This document shows positions 1 through 8,956 of a stretch of 64,000 nt of DNA, in pieces. The position numbers were made by a program, and so were the translations under genes. Each line of letters begins with the position of its first letter. The stretch's first letter is position 1. The notes beneath the pieces are model-generated. The model was given only the letters and a program-made list of their open reading frames with translations, searched no databases and was not told where the DNA came from. Origin of the DNA: Dehalococcoidia bacterium (GTDB lineage Bacteria; Chloroflexota; Dehalococcoidia; Lucifugimonadales; Lucifugimonadaceae); NCBI GenBank assembly GCA_022451965.1, contig JAKUNJ010000004.1, forward strand, positions 86,120 to 150,119. Reading direction: 5' to 3'.

Positions 1-45
1 AGTTCCAATTAACCCTGATCCCCCTGTTATTAGAATTTTATTCAT
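1..45 (-). CDS. NAD-dependent epimerase/SDR, N-terminal fragment
   Basis: The complement of the first 45 bases encodes a start methionine followed by a strand and a glycine-rich loop (MNKILITGGSGLIGT). This is the classic Rossmann GGxGxxG opening of extended-SDR nucleotide-sugar epimerases and dehydratases. A GAGG Shine-Dalgarno sits about 7 bases upstream of the ATG at 45. The rest lies outside the window, so substrate and length are unknown. It is divergent from the Gfo/Idh/MocA gene at 131. Confidence 0.7.
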   Translation of the reverse strand, partial: MNKILITGGSGLIGT

Positions 46-74
46 GTATATTCCTCAATAAACTTTAATAAAAA

Positions 75-89
75 TAACAATTATTGTTA
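75..89. promoter_or_regulatory. 15-bp palindrome in divergent promoter region
   Basis: TAACAATTATTGTTA is a perfect inverted repeat (7-bp arms around a single central T). It lies in the 85-base gap between the divergent epimerase fragment and the oxidoreductase at 131. The position suits an operator controlling both genes, but no regulator is next to it. In AT-rich DNA a palindrome of A/T-heavy bases could also arise by chance. Confidence 0.3.
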
Positions 90-130
90 CTGAACATATT
101 ATAACTAAGGTGAAGAAAGATTAATTAATC

Positions 131-1381
131 ATGAGAACCAAATTTGCTCTAATAGGTTGTGGCGGAATGGGCTTCAGACATCTATTAGGTTACATAGAGT
201 ATTTGAAATATGATAAAAAACTTGATCTAGCAGCCTTTGTTGATTTTAATGAAGATTCTTCATCCTTTTTACAACAACAATATTTTAATCATTCAGGTAA
301 AAAACTTCCATTATTTAAGACTTTTGAAGATTTATCTAATTCAAATTTATCTCTTGATTCTATTGATATTGCTACAACTAATGATACTCACCACATAATT
401 GCAACAAAAAGTATGAATAATAATCTAAATGTTATGTGTGAAAAACCAATCGCATTATCAATAAAACTTGCTAATGAATTGTTAGCTATTCAAAAAAAAA
501 CGGGGAAGACATTTTCAGTATTTGAAAATTTCAGACGAGATCCAATAAATCGCTTTACAAAGTATGTAATTAGTTCTGAGAAATTTGGAGATATTTTGTT
601 TGCTTATGACTTTGAAAGTTCTTATTCTGAGGGTAAAGTTATGCATGGAACAGGATGGAGGGCAAAGAAAAATAAAGGAGGAGGAATTGTTCTTGATGCA
701 GGTATACATAATGCAGATCTCTTATTATATTTTTTGGGCCCAGTAGAATATGTGAATGGTTACTCAAAAATTATATTGCCCGAAAGAAATCTTATTCCAA
801 TGAAAGAAAGTAATCATGTCCTAAAAAATTTTTATGGTCATAGAATTGAAGAATATAAATCTGATAAATCTATATCCCAGGATGCAATTGATACCGTGAT
901 TTGTTCAATTATTTTTGAATCTGGTGCACTAGGTTCTATACTAATATCTGATGCAATACCAAACTTGAAATTCAATGAATCTTGGATACATGGGACAAAG
1001 ATGAGCTTAAAGAGGTCAAGTTCTAGATCCGGAAAACCTATTACATTAGAAATAAATAAACAAAAATATCATGGAGATGACTTACGAAATTTTTTTCCTG
1101 ATTTCGAACTTGATCCAATAACTAGGGAAGTTTTTGGTGATTTTGATTACTCAGGGTTTAATATTTGTTTTGAAGATTATGATAAAAAATTAATTGCACT
1201 AGAGTACTTAGACTTTGTTAACTCTCTAGAAAAAAAATCTGATCCAGAGGTTGGTGTTCTTGAAGGAATTTCTTCATTATCATTAGCTTATTCTTTTATA
1301 GAAACAGGTTATGTTGATGAAAAAATTAGTATAAAGGATTTTTCAATCAGTGGACATCAAGAATATCTTAATTTGGATTAA
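131..1381 (+). CDS. Gfo/Idh/MocA-family oxidoreductase
   Basis: This is a 416-residue NAD(P)-dependent sugar or inositol dehydrogenase-type protein. The N-terminal Rossmann fold shows GCGGMG at residues 9-14, and the family EKP motif is at 104-106 (catalytic lysine 105). A D-x(3)-H motif near residues 188-192 (DAGIH) marks the C-terminal alpha/beta substrate domain. Family members oxidise or reduce sugars, inositols and related polyols. The exact substrate cannot be read from sequence. It lies beside a partial SDR epimerase (divergent) and a classical SDR (convergent), suggesting a small carbohydrate-oxidation neighbourhood. No strong Shine-Dalgarno is present; an AAGGTGAAG stretch lies somewhat far upstream. 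It is slightly longer than the usual 330-390 residues. Confidence 0.85.
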   Translation: MRTKFALIGCGGMGFRHLLGYIEYLKYDKKLDLAAFVDFNEDSSSFLQQQYFNHSGKKLPLFKTFEDLSNSNLSLDSIDIATTNDTHHIIATKSMNNNLNVMCEKPIALSIKLANELLAIQKKTGKTFSVFENFRRDPINRFTKYVISSEKFGDILFAYDFESSYSEGKVMHGTGWRAKKNKGGGIVLDAGIHNADLLLYFLGPVEYVNGYSKIILPERNLIPMKESNHVLKNFYGHRIEEYKSDKSISQDAIDTVICSIIFESGALGSILISDAIPNLKFNESWIHGTKMSLKRSSSRSGKPITLEINKQKYHGDDLRNFFPDFELDPITREVFGDFDYSGFNICFEDYDKKLIALEYLDFVNSLEKKSDPEVGVLEGISSLSLAYSFIETGYVDEKISIKDFSISGHQEYLNLD

Positions 1382-1426
1382 TTTTATTAAACCATAGTTT
1401 TATTTATTGATCTTGATTACTTTAGC

Positions 1427-2179
1427 TCACTGAGCAGTAAGGCCTCCGTCAATTGCCAACTCTGCTCCAGTTATATAACTAGATTCGTTTGAAGCAAAGA
1501 AAAGAATTGCCATTGCAACTTCTTTTATAGTACCAATCCTTCCTAAAGGTATTTTTGATTCTGATGCTGATCTACTTTCTAAATTTGATAATTTATCTGC
1601 TAGCATTTCAGTTTCAATTGGTCCAGGGTGTAAAGAATTTACTCGAATATTATCCATAGCATGTTGCAAAGCAGTATATTTTGTTAAAGATCTAACTCCC
1701 CCTTTTGATGCACCATATGCACCGCTACCTGAATTACCCACTAAACCTGCTGTCGACGAAATATTTATGATGGATCCTCCATCAGAATTTCTCAATAAAG
1801 GTATAGAGTATTTAGTACCAAGAAAAACTCCTGTTAGGTTTACTGATATGATGCTGTTAAAGTCATCTAATTTAGTATTTTCAATTGGCACAGTGCTGTA
1901 TATACCAGCATTATTAACGAGTATATCTAGTTTTTTATATTTTGAATTTATTTCTGAAATAGTTCCTTTCCAATCAGATTCTTTTGTGACATCTAAATTT
2001 ACTGCTAGACAATCATGACCTTCTTTTTGTAATTTTTTTGCAGTCTTTTTACATTTAGAATAATCTATATCTCCAATAATCACAGAGGCGCCTTCATTTG
2101 CAAATAATTTAGCAGTGCACTCGCCTATCCCTCTAGCTGCACCAGATATTAATGCTACTTTATTAGAAAGTCTATTCAT
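1427..2179 (-). CDS. SDR-family NAD(P)-dependent oxidoreductase
   Basis: A 250-residue classical short-chain dehydrogenase. The cofactor loop SGAARGIG is at 12-19, NNAG at 89-92, catalytic Ser near 142, and the Y-x3-K pair at Tyr155/Lys159 (YGASK). The C-terminal AIDGG segment is typical of the family. Length matches the norm. Relatives act on 3-oxoacyl-ACP, hydroxysteroids or sugars (glucose 1-dehydrogenase type). The motifs do not tell these apart, so the substrate is left open. It converges on the Gfo/Idh/MocA gene with a 45-base gap that has no convincing terminator. It is divergent from the lipoprotein at 2283. Confidence 0.88.
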   Translation of the reverse strand: MNRLSNKVALISGAARGIGECTAKLFANEGASVIIGDIDYSKCKKTAKKLQKEGHDCLAVNLDVTKESDWKGTISEINSKYKKLDILVNNAGIYSTVPIENTKLDDFNSIISVNLTGVFLGTKYSIPLLRNSDGGSIINISSTAGLVGNSGSGAYGASKGGVRSLTKYTALQHAMDNIRVNSLHPGPIETEMLADKLSNLESRSASESKIPLGRIGTIKEVAMAILFFASNESSYITGAELAIDGGLTAQ

Positions 2180-2282
2180 ATTTCTCCATAAATTTACTCT
2201 AATTTGAAAAGTTGATATTAATTTACATTGTTTTCAAATAATATTCTATTTTGAAAGAATATAAAATTGATAAAATATATAT

Positions 2283-3338
2283 ATGAAGAAATTTTTTTTA
2301 TTCTTAATTTTTGTTATATCTATTTTTATAAGCTGTGATCAAAATAGTGATCTCAACGATTTTGATTTAACATCACCCCTTACTATAAATCCATTACTAA
2401 ATTTCAGTTTATTTTACAATGAATTGTCTCAATCAGAAAAAGATTGCTTGTCATCTAAGTTTAATAATAAGGATGAAATGGTTAATTTTGTTTCTTCAGA
2501 TTCTCTTCCTAATGAAGAAATGTCAGGATGTTTATCTAAAAATACCAACTTCAGAATAATTCAAGGGCTTCTTCTTTCAAATAATGTTGTGTTAAGTATT
2601 GAAGAAAAACAATGTATCGAGGAAAAAATATCATCTTCTGAATTTGATTATTTAGGTGATAGTTTTGGTAAACCTATTTTTACCTATTCTTTATCCTCTT
2701 TATTTTGTTTGGGATCCTTGTCTCGTGAAAATTTTTCACTTAATTTTGAGAGTTTTATAGATAATGAACCTATCTTAAATGTTTTACCGAATGATTTAGA
2801 TTCTTTAGAATGTATTGCTCTTAAGACAGATAATAATATAATAATGGATTCTTTAGACTCAATTTACTTAAATTCAGGAAACTTTCCTGTTCAAATTTTA
2901 TCCTTAATGCCCTATTTGGTTGAATGTACAGATATTCCTCAAGAATTATCATCTTCCGGTTTAGATAAAAATTCTTCAATATGTTTATCAGATAAATTGG
3001 CAATAAATTTCTCAGGTTTAGGAGATAATTTTTTATTAGAAATTCCTCAAATTATTAATGATATAGAAGAATGTGGAATAAATTCAGAAAAATTATTAGC
3101 CTATTTCGAACTAGATTTTATTGATCCTGAACAGTCATTAGATATCCCTCAAGAATTAGAAGATCAAGTATTAGGAGATGAACGTTTTTCATGTTTATCT
3201 GAAACTTTGGAATTAAGCGATGTTCTAGAATTTCTTCTGACTGGAATTTTATCTGAAAAAATAATAAATTCTGCTTATCAATGTGGAATAAGTGAAGAAG
3301 AAATTCAGGAATTAGATATATCTGAGTTAATAAATTAA
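2283..3338 (+). CDS. Cysteine-repeat lipoprotein of unknown function
   Basis: A 351-residue protein with an N-terminal lipoprotein signal: Lys-Lys, a hydrophobic core of about 13 residues, and Cys18 after IFIS. It is therefore exported and lipid-anchored. The mature part contains ten further cysteines in recurring contexts: '-CL/-CI' (after an acidic or polar stretch such as SEKD, NEEMSG, EEKQ) and '-EC/-QC' followed by a short polar turn. The overall impression is degenerate repeats of roughly 60-90 residues, each with a pair of cysteines. Acidic residues are enriched toward the C terminus. No known domain is recognised. A 20-base gap to the ROK kinase downstream suggests co-transcription. 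Confidence 0.7.
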   Translation: MKKFFLFLIFVISIFISCDQNSDLNDFDLTSPLTINPLLNFSLFYNELSQSEKDCLSSKFNNKDEMVNFVSSDSLPNEEMSGCLSKNTNFRIIQGLLLSNNVVLSIEEKQCIEEKISSSEFDYLGDSFGKPIFTYSLSSLFCLGSLSRENFSLNFESFIDNEPILNVLPNDLDSLECIALKTDNNIIMDSLDSIYLNSGNFPVQILSLMPYLVECTDIPQELSSSGLDKNSSICLSDKLAINFSGLGDNFLLEIPQIINDIEECGINSEKLLAYFELDFIDPEQSLDIPQELEDQVLGDERFSCLSETLELSDVLEFLLTGILSEKIINSAYQCGISEEEIQELDISELIN

Positions 3339-3358
3339 TTGATAGTATAATAATTTTT

Positions 3359-4318
3359 ATGAATATTGAGATTGATGAAAATTCTGACTTAGTTATTGGG
3401 GCTGATATTGGTGGTACAAATATCAGAGTAGCATTAATTGATTCTAATGGTAATTTATTAGAAAAAAAGAAAATAGAAAATGACCCCTCCTCTGAAATTG
3501 AGATAGCCGGTGAAAAAATTTCTCAGCTATGCCATGAAATTGCTAAAGGTATTCCAATAAAAGGAATAGCTTTTTCATCTGCTGGGCCTATTAATCAAAT
3601 AACTGGAGAGTACTTAAATCCTCCTAATCTAAGTAATTGGAATAAAAAATCATTAATTCCTACCATTAAAAAATTTACAGGTATTACGTCTAAAGTTGGT
3701 CACGACGCTACACTAGCTGCTCTTGCAGAGACAAAATTTGGAAAAAAGAAAGGCACTAAAAATCTAATTTATATTACTGTTTCAACTGGTGTAGGAGCAG
3801 GTATTATTTCAAATGGTAATATGATTCAAGGAGAAAATTGGTTTGCTGGGGAAGTTGGGCATATAATTATAAACCCTGGTGGACCAGGATGTTCTTTAGG
3901 GTGTCTAGGATGTTTGGAAGGTAACATATCAGGAACTGCTATTGCTTCAATAGCTCAATCGATGATAACAGATGGTCATAAAACAGATATCTTAAATAAT
4001 AATAAAATAGAAGATATAAATTCAAAGTTAGTAATAGATTTTTCCCAAAAAAATGATGTTTTCTCTAAAGTAATTGTCACTCAAGTTTTAGAGAATTTAG
4101 GGAGAGGCTTGGCTTCTATTTTAGCTACTCTTAATCCAGAGGTAATCATTTTAGGAGGTTCAGTAGCTGAAGCATTAAGTAAATTATATTGGGAAAAAAT
4201 AATTTTCGAGACATCAAAGTACTGTATCCCATTTTACCAATCTAATCCCCCAATACAAATGACCAGTTTAGGAGAAGATGCATCATTGTTGGGAGCATCA
4301 ATTATTGCTAGAAATTAG
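3359..4318 (+). CDS. ROK-family glucokinase/sugar kinase
   Basis: A 319-residue ROK kinase predicted to phosphorylate glucose or a related hexose with ATP in the cytoplasm. The phosphate-binding motif DIGGTN is at 16-21, the catalytic Asp lies in GHDA near 115-116, and the GEVGH segment (His168) precedes a cysteine cluster. That cluster reads C178-x3-C182-x2-C185 before LEG. Typical ROK proteins have C-x-C-x4-C, so the middle zinc ligand appears shifted by two positions. Length is normal. It follows the Cys-repeat lipoprotein by 20 bases. Its TAG stop shares four bases with the stop of the convergent HEAT-repeat gene. Confidence 0.85.
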   Translation: MNIEIDENSDLVIGADIGGTNIRVALIDSNGNLLEKKKIENDPSSEIEIAGEKISQLCHEIAKGIPIKGIAFSSAGPINQITGEYLNPPNLSNWNKKSLIPTIKKFTGITSKVGHDATLAALAETKFGKKKGTKNLIYITVSTGVGAGIISNGNMIQGENWFAGEVGHIIINPGGPGCSLGCLGCLEGNISGTAIASIAQSMITDGHKTDILNNNKIEDINSKLVIDFSQKNDVFSKVIVTQVLENLGRGLASILATLNPEVIILGGSVAEALSKLYWEKIIFETSKYCIPFYQSNPPIQMTSLGEDASLLGASIIARN

Positions 4319-5376
4319 TCATCAATATCTGGTTGCTCTATGGGCTTTTCATAATCCGAAAGAGACTTTATAGGATCATTGATATCTTCATCAATAGCAT
4401 CTGGAGCAATAAATGATGTTCCATCTTCATTTAGTGATCCCCACCCTTCTATTTTTGCAGCATCATATTCATCAAAATCATCATCATTATATTCTTTTTC
4501 AGAATCATCTTTATTGGTTTCATTAGGATCCGATTCAAGTTCTTCAAATTTATTTAATTCTGCAATTTTATTTTTACTTAATTCGATAATTTCAGGTTCT
4601 GGTGAAAATCTTAATTTTTCAAGTATGTCTTTAGAATAAGGTCCACCGATATTAAAAATAGCTTCTACCGCTGCTTTTTGGGTATCTAATTCTTCATCTT
4701 CCAAAAGATCCTTAATTTGGTCTAAATGTTCTTCATTACCTATGAGGCTTAAGGATATACAAGATTTTGATCTAATCTCATGATTATCATTTTCTAATAG
4801 ATCTTCAATCAATGGTATCCATTTTATATTTCCATTATTACCCATAGAAATAATTGCAGTAATATTATCATCTAAGTTTTTGCTATTAAATTTATCAATT
4901 ATTAGTTTATCTATTTCTTCGTTACTTAGGTGACTTATACTCATAAGCATATTATTTTGATCAGATTTAGATATTGAGTTTGAAATAAACTCAAGTCCAA
5001 ATTTCATGAGCCTATTTGTTTCATTTTTTCTATTATTCTTTGAACTTAGAATTTCTATCCATTTTCCAAGTATCTTAATAGCTTGTAATTTTATATTACT
5101 GTCTTTTTCATCAGCTATGATTTTTCTTAATTTTCTAACAAGCGAAAAATCACTACTATTTTCTATATATTTAGTTACAAATAATCTTATTTTATTATTT
5201 TTATGATGTAGAAATCTTAATATTAATGTCTCAAAATCATAACCTTTATTTTTATTTTCAAAATCCTGAATATCTCCTAGAAAATCTAATATTTGATCGT
5301 CTGAGAGCTTTATAATTTCATCATAAGTTTTATCAAATATATCGAAATTTAGCTCTTTGTAATTTATTTTTTTCAT
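4315..5376 (-). CDS. HEAT-repeat protein
   Basis: A 353-residue soluble protein with no signal or membrane segment. From about residue 45 to 275 it shows successive helical repeats with 'a.....LG', 'D.. ..vr..a..aLg.ig' character (for example ENDNHEIRSKSCISLSLIG and LDTQKAAVEAIFNIGG). This is typical of PBS-lyase/HEAT scaffold repeats. The last 80 residues are a strongly acidic, low-complexity tail (Asp/Glu/Asn) ending in a short WGSLNEDG patch. HEAT proteins usually mediate protein-protein contact, so an adaptor role is an inference. It is the last gene of the MMPL-MerR-formyltransferase-TldD-TldE run and overlaps the tldE-like stop by one base (TGATG). Confidence 0.75.
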   Translation of the reverse strand: MKKINYKELNFDIFDKTYDEIIKLSDDQILDFLGDIQDFENKNKGYDFETLILRFLHHKNNKIRLFVTKYIENSSDFSLVRKLRKIIADEKDSNIKLQAIKILGKWIEILSSKNNRKNETNRLMKFGLEFISNSISKSDQNNMLMSISHLSNEEIDKLIIDKFNSKNLDDNITAIISMGNNGNIKWIPLIEDLLENDNHEIRSKSCISLSLIGNEEHLDQIKDLLEDEELDTQKAAVEAIFNIGGPYSKDILEKLRFSPEPEIIELSKNKIAELNKFEELESDPNETNKDDSEKEYNDDDFDEYDAAKIEGWGSLNEDGTSFIAPDAIDEDINDPIKSLSDYEKPIEQPDIDD

Positions 5377-6686
5377 CAGTAAGAAATTTCTACATTCTGT
5401 GTTTGTAAGTATGGAAGAGACATAGAACCATACACATCTTCTTTTTCTATACTAATTTCTTCAACATTTTTTAGTGCTTCAAAAGAATTGCCTGAAATCA
5501 TTGTATTTTTAACTCTACCTACGATTTTACCTTTCTCAATTTTATAACCTAATGATATATTTGCACTAAAGTTACCTGATAATTCATTTCCTTGCCCAGC
5601 ACCAAGCAAATTATCCACGAGAACTCCATCTTCAATCTCTGAAATCATTGAATTTATTTTCTTTTGACCCTTTTTCATTACAATATTTGATGTTGTTGGA
5701 GTGGGGCTTGAATGAATAGATCTACCTGCAGAACCTGTGGTATCTTTTGAAGATTCATTTCCAGTTTTTAGATCATATAATCCATTATTAAATACACCAT
5801 TATTAATTAATATATTTTTTTTAGTTGCTACTCCTTCGTCATCATAATTTCTTGAAGCAGGTGAAAAATCAATATGAGGATTATCAGTAAGTGTGATTTT
5901 CTCGTCAAATAATTGAATACCTTCCTTGCCACAAAGAGAAGATAAATTTTTAGAAAGATTTGTTCCGCTAAAGGATACTAATAGTGGAGATAATAAAGTT
6001 TGATATAGTCCATGAGGTGTAAATATTACTGGACAACCTTTCTTAGGAGTACTCTTAATAACTTGAGCAATAGCTAATTCTTCGCACAATTTTGATACCA
6101 TTAGATCTATTTCTTCTTTAGAAATATCCTTAACAGAGTTTTTATACTTATAGATATTTAGCATATCGTTCCCATTTATAATTTGTGAAGAAATATAAAA
6201 ACTTATAAAACTTTCTTTTTTGCCAACGTCTAATTTTGAAGAATTAGTTATTTTACCTGTTCCTTCTGCAATTGAAAAACCTCCATCGCAAAGAGAGTTT
6301 GGGAAAAGTTTATTAATTTTTTTTATCTCGTTACTTAATACTTCTATAAGATATTCATTTTGATAAGAATTAACATTATCATCGTATAAAATTGTATTCC
6401 TGTATTCATCTTGTTCGGGGAATTTTATATTTATTGGGATTGGATATTCAGATAGTTCCTTAAAGTTAGAAATAAAACTTTCTGAGTCATAATTAGAAGA
6501 AGATGAAAAGGTTATGTTATTATTCTTTATTCCCCTTGCTGCAAAACCTTGAGATTGATTCGATGACACTTCTTTTAGATTATTTGATTCAAAGGATATA
6601 CTTCTTAAGTTACTGCTTTCTTCGTATATTTCGTATTGATCAAAATTATTATTTAAATATTTCTTTATTTTTTCTAAATTATCCAT
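5376..6686 (-). CDS. pmbA: TldE/PmbA-family metalloprotease subunit
   Basis: 436 residues, resembling the PmbA/TldE partner of the TldD/TldE zinc protease. Conserved features include the long N-terminal domain with GFAARGI, the central SFSGTNLSKN segment, the DEGVATKKN region, and the SP(T)PTTSN and LVDNLLGAGQGNELSGNFS stretches. The HExxxH zinc motif is absent, as expected for the non-catalytic subunit. With TldD it forms a heterodimer that degrades unfolded peptides and in some bacteria trims ribosomally made peptides. It overlaps the TldD gene by 8 bases and the HEAT gene by 1, so translation is probably coupled. Confidence 0.88.
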   Translation of the reverse strand: MDNLEKIKKYLNNNFDQYEIYEESSNLRSISFESNNLKEVSSNQSQGFAARGIKNNNITFSSSSNYDSESFISNFKELSEYPIPINIKFPEQDEYRNTILYDDNVNSYQNEYLIEVLSNEIKKINKLFPNSLCDGGFSIAEGTGKITNSSKLDVGKKESFISFYISSQIINGNDMLNIYKYKNSVKDISKEEIDLMVSKLCEELAIAQVIKSTPKKGCPVIFTPHGLYQTLLSPLLVSFSGTNLSKNLSSLCGKEGIQLFDEKITLTDNPHIDFSPASRNYDDEGVATKKNILINNGVFNNGLYDLKTGNESSKDTTGSAGRSIHSSPTPTTSNIVMKKGQKKINSMISEIEDGVLVDNLLGAGQGNELSGNFSANISLGYKIEKGKIVGRVKNTMISGNSFEALKNVEEISIEKEDVYGSMSLPYLQTQNVEISY

Positions 6687-8049
6687 TAGAAACCAAGCAC
6701 TTATTAATTCTTATATGAGGAGAACCATTTGAAACAGGTAAAGGCATTTGCCCTCCTTTACCACATCCTCCACCTTGATTTATTTTTATATCATCTGCAA
6801 TACCATTAATATTCTTAAGAGTAGTGAATAAATTACCTGATAACTTCACAGGCCTGTAGGTTTCTTTTACTTCTCCGTTTTCTATTTTATATGTTTCAGC
6901 AGATGAGAATGTAAACATTTCATGTTCAGTCATCCCTCCATACCAATTCTTTACATAAAGACCATCTTTAGTATCAGCAATAATATCTTCTTTTTTATCT
7001 TTTCCATTCTCTATTATTGTATTTGTCATTCTAACTATTGGAGGGAAAGCAAATGAAATAGCTCTAGCATTTCCAGTAGGATTTTCTGACATCTTGCTTG
7101 CAGTTTCATTGGAGTGAAGCCTACCAGTTAGTATTCCTTCTCTTATTAATGCAGTTTTAGTGGCAGGTGTTCCTTCATCATCATATTCATAAGACCCTCT
7201 AAGCTCAGGAATTTTTGCCCCATCAGTAATATTTAGATCTTTATTACCAAATTTAGTTCCCAGTTTTAATATTTCTTTTAATCTATCATTCTCATATACA
7301 TTATCGGCTTCAGATAAATGTCCAAAAGCTTCATGTACAAAAACTCCTGCTAGAATTTGATCTAAAACAACAGTAGTTTCCTTTCCATCTACTTTGGGGG
7401 CACTGATTAGTTCCCTTGCTTTTTTAGTACACTCCAATATTTCAGAATCTAAATTTTCTACTATTTCAAAATCTCCTAGTGATCCAATTGAGAAACCAGA
7501 CTGAAGCATTTCGTTACCATCTGAACTATAAGCAGCTATTCTCAGAATAACGTGAATAAAATTTTGTTCAATATTATTACCTTTACTATCTGCAAAGATA
7601 ACCTTTCTATCTGTATCAGAATAAATTATGTCACAATTTTCGATATCTTTTTGGCTTAACATTAAATCTTTGTAATGATCTAGAATCCTAATTTTTTCAT
7701 CTAGATTGATTTTTCTAGGATCTTTTTTTATTATTGGTTTGACTGTAGTTTCTATAGGCTTACCTTTTTCTATTGCAAAAGTTTCGTTAGAATTATATTT
7801 TGCCAAATTAATAGTTTCCTTCATTTTCAAGGGAGCTTGATAAATGTCATTGAAGCTACTGAACCCCCACCCACCATTAGCCATTGCACGAACTGAACCT
7901 CCTAATCTAGAATTTATTGAAATATTTTCTCTTTCTTTTCCGTTATAGGTTATTCTTGATGATATATTTTCCTCTAATCTGATTTCTTTGTAATCACCAA
8001 AATCTAATTTGATAGAGTCATTTATTAGGTTTCTATAATTCTTATCCAT
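6679..8049 (-). CDS. tldD: TldD-family zinc metalloprotease
   Basis: About 456 residues. The catalytic zinc motif HEAFGH (HExxxH) lies in the middle (VFVHEAFGHLSEAD). The C-terminal CGKGGQMP segment, typical of TldD, is near the end. It is the catalytic half of the cytoplasmic TldD/TldE protease. The ATG at 8049 is chosen. The frame also allows TTG at 8061, which overlaps the upstream formyltransferase-like gene by 8 bases and has an AAAGG almost touching it. Its 3' end overlaps the tldE start. Known TldD/E roles (peptide maturation, antitoxin degradation) do not predict the target here, and no candidate short precursor peptide was seen beside it. Confidence 0.9.
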   Translation of the reverse strand: MDKNYRNLINDSIKLDFGDYKEIRLEENISSRITYNGKERENISINSRLGGSVRAMANGGWGFSSFNDIYQAPLKMKETINLAKYNSNETFAIEKGKPIETTVKPIIKKDPRKINLDEKIRILDHYKDLMLSQKDIENCDIIYSDTDRKVIFADSKGNNIEQNFIHVILRIAAYSSDGNEMLQSGFSIGSLGDFEIVENLDSEILECTKKARELISAPKVDGKETTVVLDQILAGVFVHEAFGHLSEADNVYENDRLKEILKLGTKFGNKDLNITDGAKIPELRGSYEYDDEGTPATKTALIREGILTGRLHSNETASKMSENPTGNARAISFAFPPIVRMTNTIIENGKDKKEDIIADTKDGLYVKNWYGGMTEHEMFTFSSAETYKIENGEVKETYRPVKLSGNLFTTLKNINGIADDIKINQGGGCGKGGQMPLPVSNGSPHIRINKCLVSNG

Positions 8050-8053
8050 ATGC

Positions 8054-8956
8054 TCATCCAACCTTTGTCATAAGATTAATTTCATTATTTTTTATCCATT
8101 CGATAGAACTTATTTTCTTTTCTTTTTCAGTTTTCATTCTTCCAATAATTAGTTTCTTATCATTAATTCCTATACTTACTTCTTTTTCAGAAAAAAATAA
8201 CTCACGATTATTTATTTTCAGATTATTTTTTTGAAGTTTACAGTCATATAAAAATACTTTTTTTGAATTTATTAACGTCCACGCACCTGGTTGAGGATCA
8301 CAACCTCTAATTAGATTATAAATATTTTCAGCACTTTCATCCCATTTTATTTCTTTTTGTGAACACCAAGTTTCATATGTGGAATCTGATTCATTTTGAT
8401 TTATTTTTGGGGCTTTCTTTAGAATAATCAAATTTATTGACTCAATTATAGTTTCTACCCCAATTGGATATAATTTATTAAAATATAAGCTTCCAGTAGT
8501 ATCATCATCATCTATAATTACTTCTTTTTGGATAAGAATAGGTCCTGTGTCTAATCCTTCATCTGGCCAAAATATAGTAATTCCTGTTTTCTTATCACCA
8601 TTAATGATTGCCCAATTTATTGATGAAGGGCCTCTGTGTAAGGGCAATAAAGAAGGATGATATTGAATAGTCCCCAACTTGGGGTTATTTATAATTTCCA
8701 ATGGTACAATATCTGTTACGTATGCCATAACAAGTAAATCTACTTGATATTTCTTAAAATTTTCTATTGATTCTTTATCTCTTAGTCGTGATGTATTATG
8801 GACATTCAAATTGTTTTCCATTGCAAACTTGTAGAGTTCATCTTTTTTATTATCAGGAGTAAAAATGGAAGCTATTTCTGCACCTTCCATTTTTTTTATT
8901 TCTTTAGTAACACTCTTTCCAAACCCAGATTGTCCAATAATAGAAATTCTAATCAT
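8054..8956 (-). CDS. Formyltransferase/10-formyl-THF hydrolase-like protein
   Basis: A 300-residue member of the formyl-transferase fold with an N-terminal Rossmann domain and a C-terminal OB-like domain. The active-site region reads Q98-Y-H100-P-S-L-L-P, with D136 in DEGLDTGPI. The catalytic Asn of methionyl-tRNA formyltransferase (Asn-x-His-x-Ser) is Gln here. The HPSLLPLHRGPSSINW and FWPDEGLDTG context is closer to the hydrolase domain of 10-formyltetrahydrofolate dehydrogenase (ALDH1L) than to bacterial Fmt. It probably handles 10-formyl-THF. Whether it formylates Met-tRNA or another amine, or only hydrolyses the cofactor, is open. It overlaps MerR (8 bases) and sits directly upstream of TldD. 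Confidence 0.78.
   Translation of the reverse strand: MIRISIIGQSGFGKSVTKEIKKMEGAEIASIFTPDNKKDELYKFAMENNLNVHNTSRLRDKESIENFKKYQVDLLVMAYVTDIVPLEIINNPKLGTIQYHPSLLPLHRGPSSINWAIINGDKKTGITIFWPDEGLDTGPILIQKEVIIDDDDTTGSLYFNKLYPIGVETIIESINLIILKKAPKINQNESDSTYETWCSQKEIKWDESAENIYNLIRGCDPQPGAWTLINSKKVFLYDCKLQKNNLKINNRELFFSEKEVSIGINDKKLIIGRMKTEKEKKISSIEWIKNNEINLMTKVG

Noticed and set aside
1425..1435. GCTCACTGAGC hairpin at the SDR stop
   Set aside because: The five-base arms leave a one-base loop, so it cannot form a hairpin; it is coding sequence.
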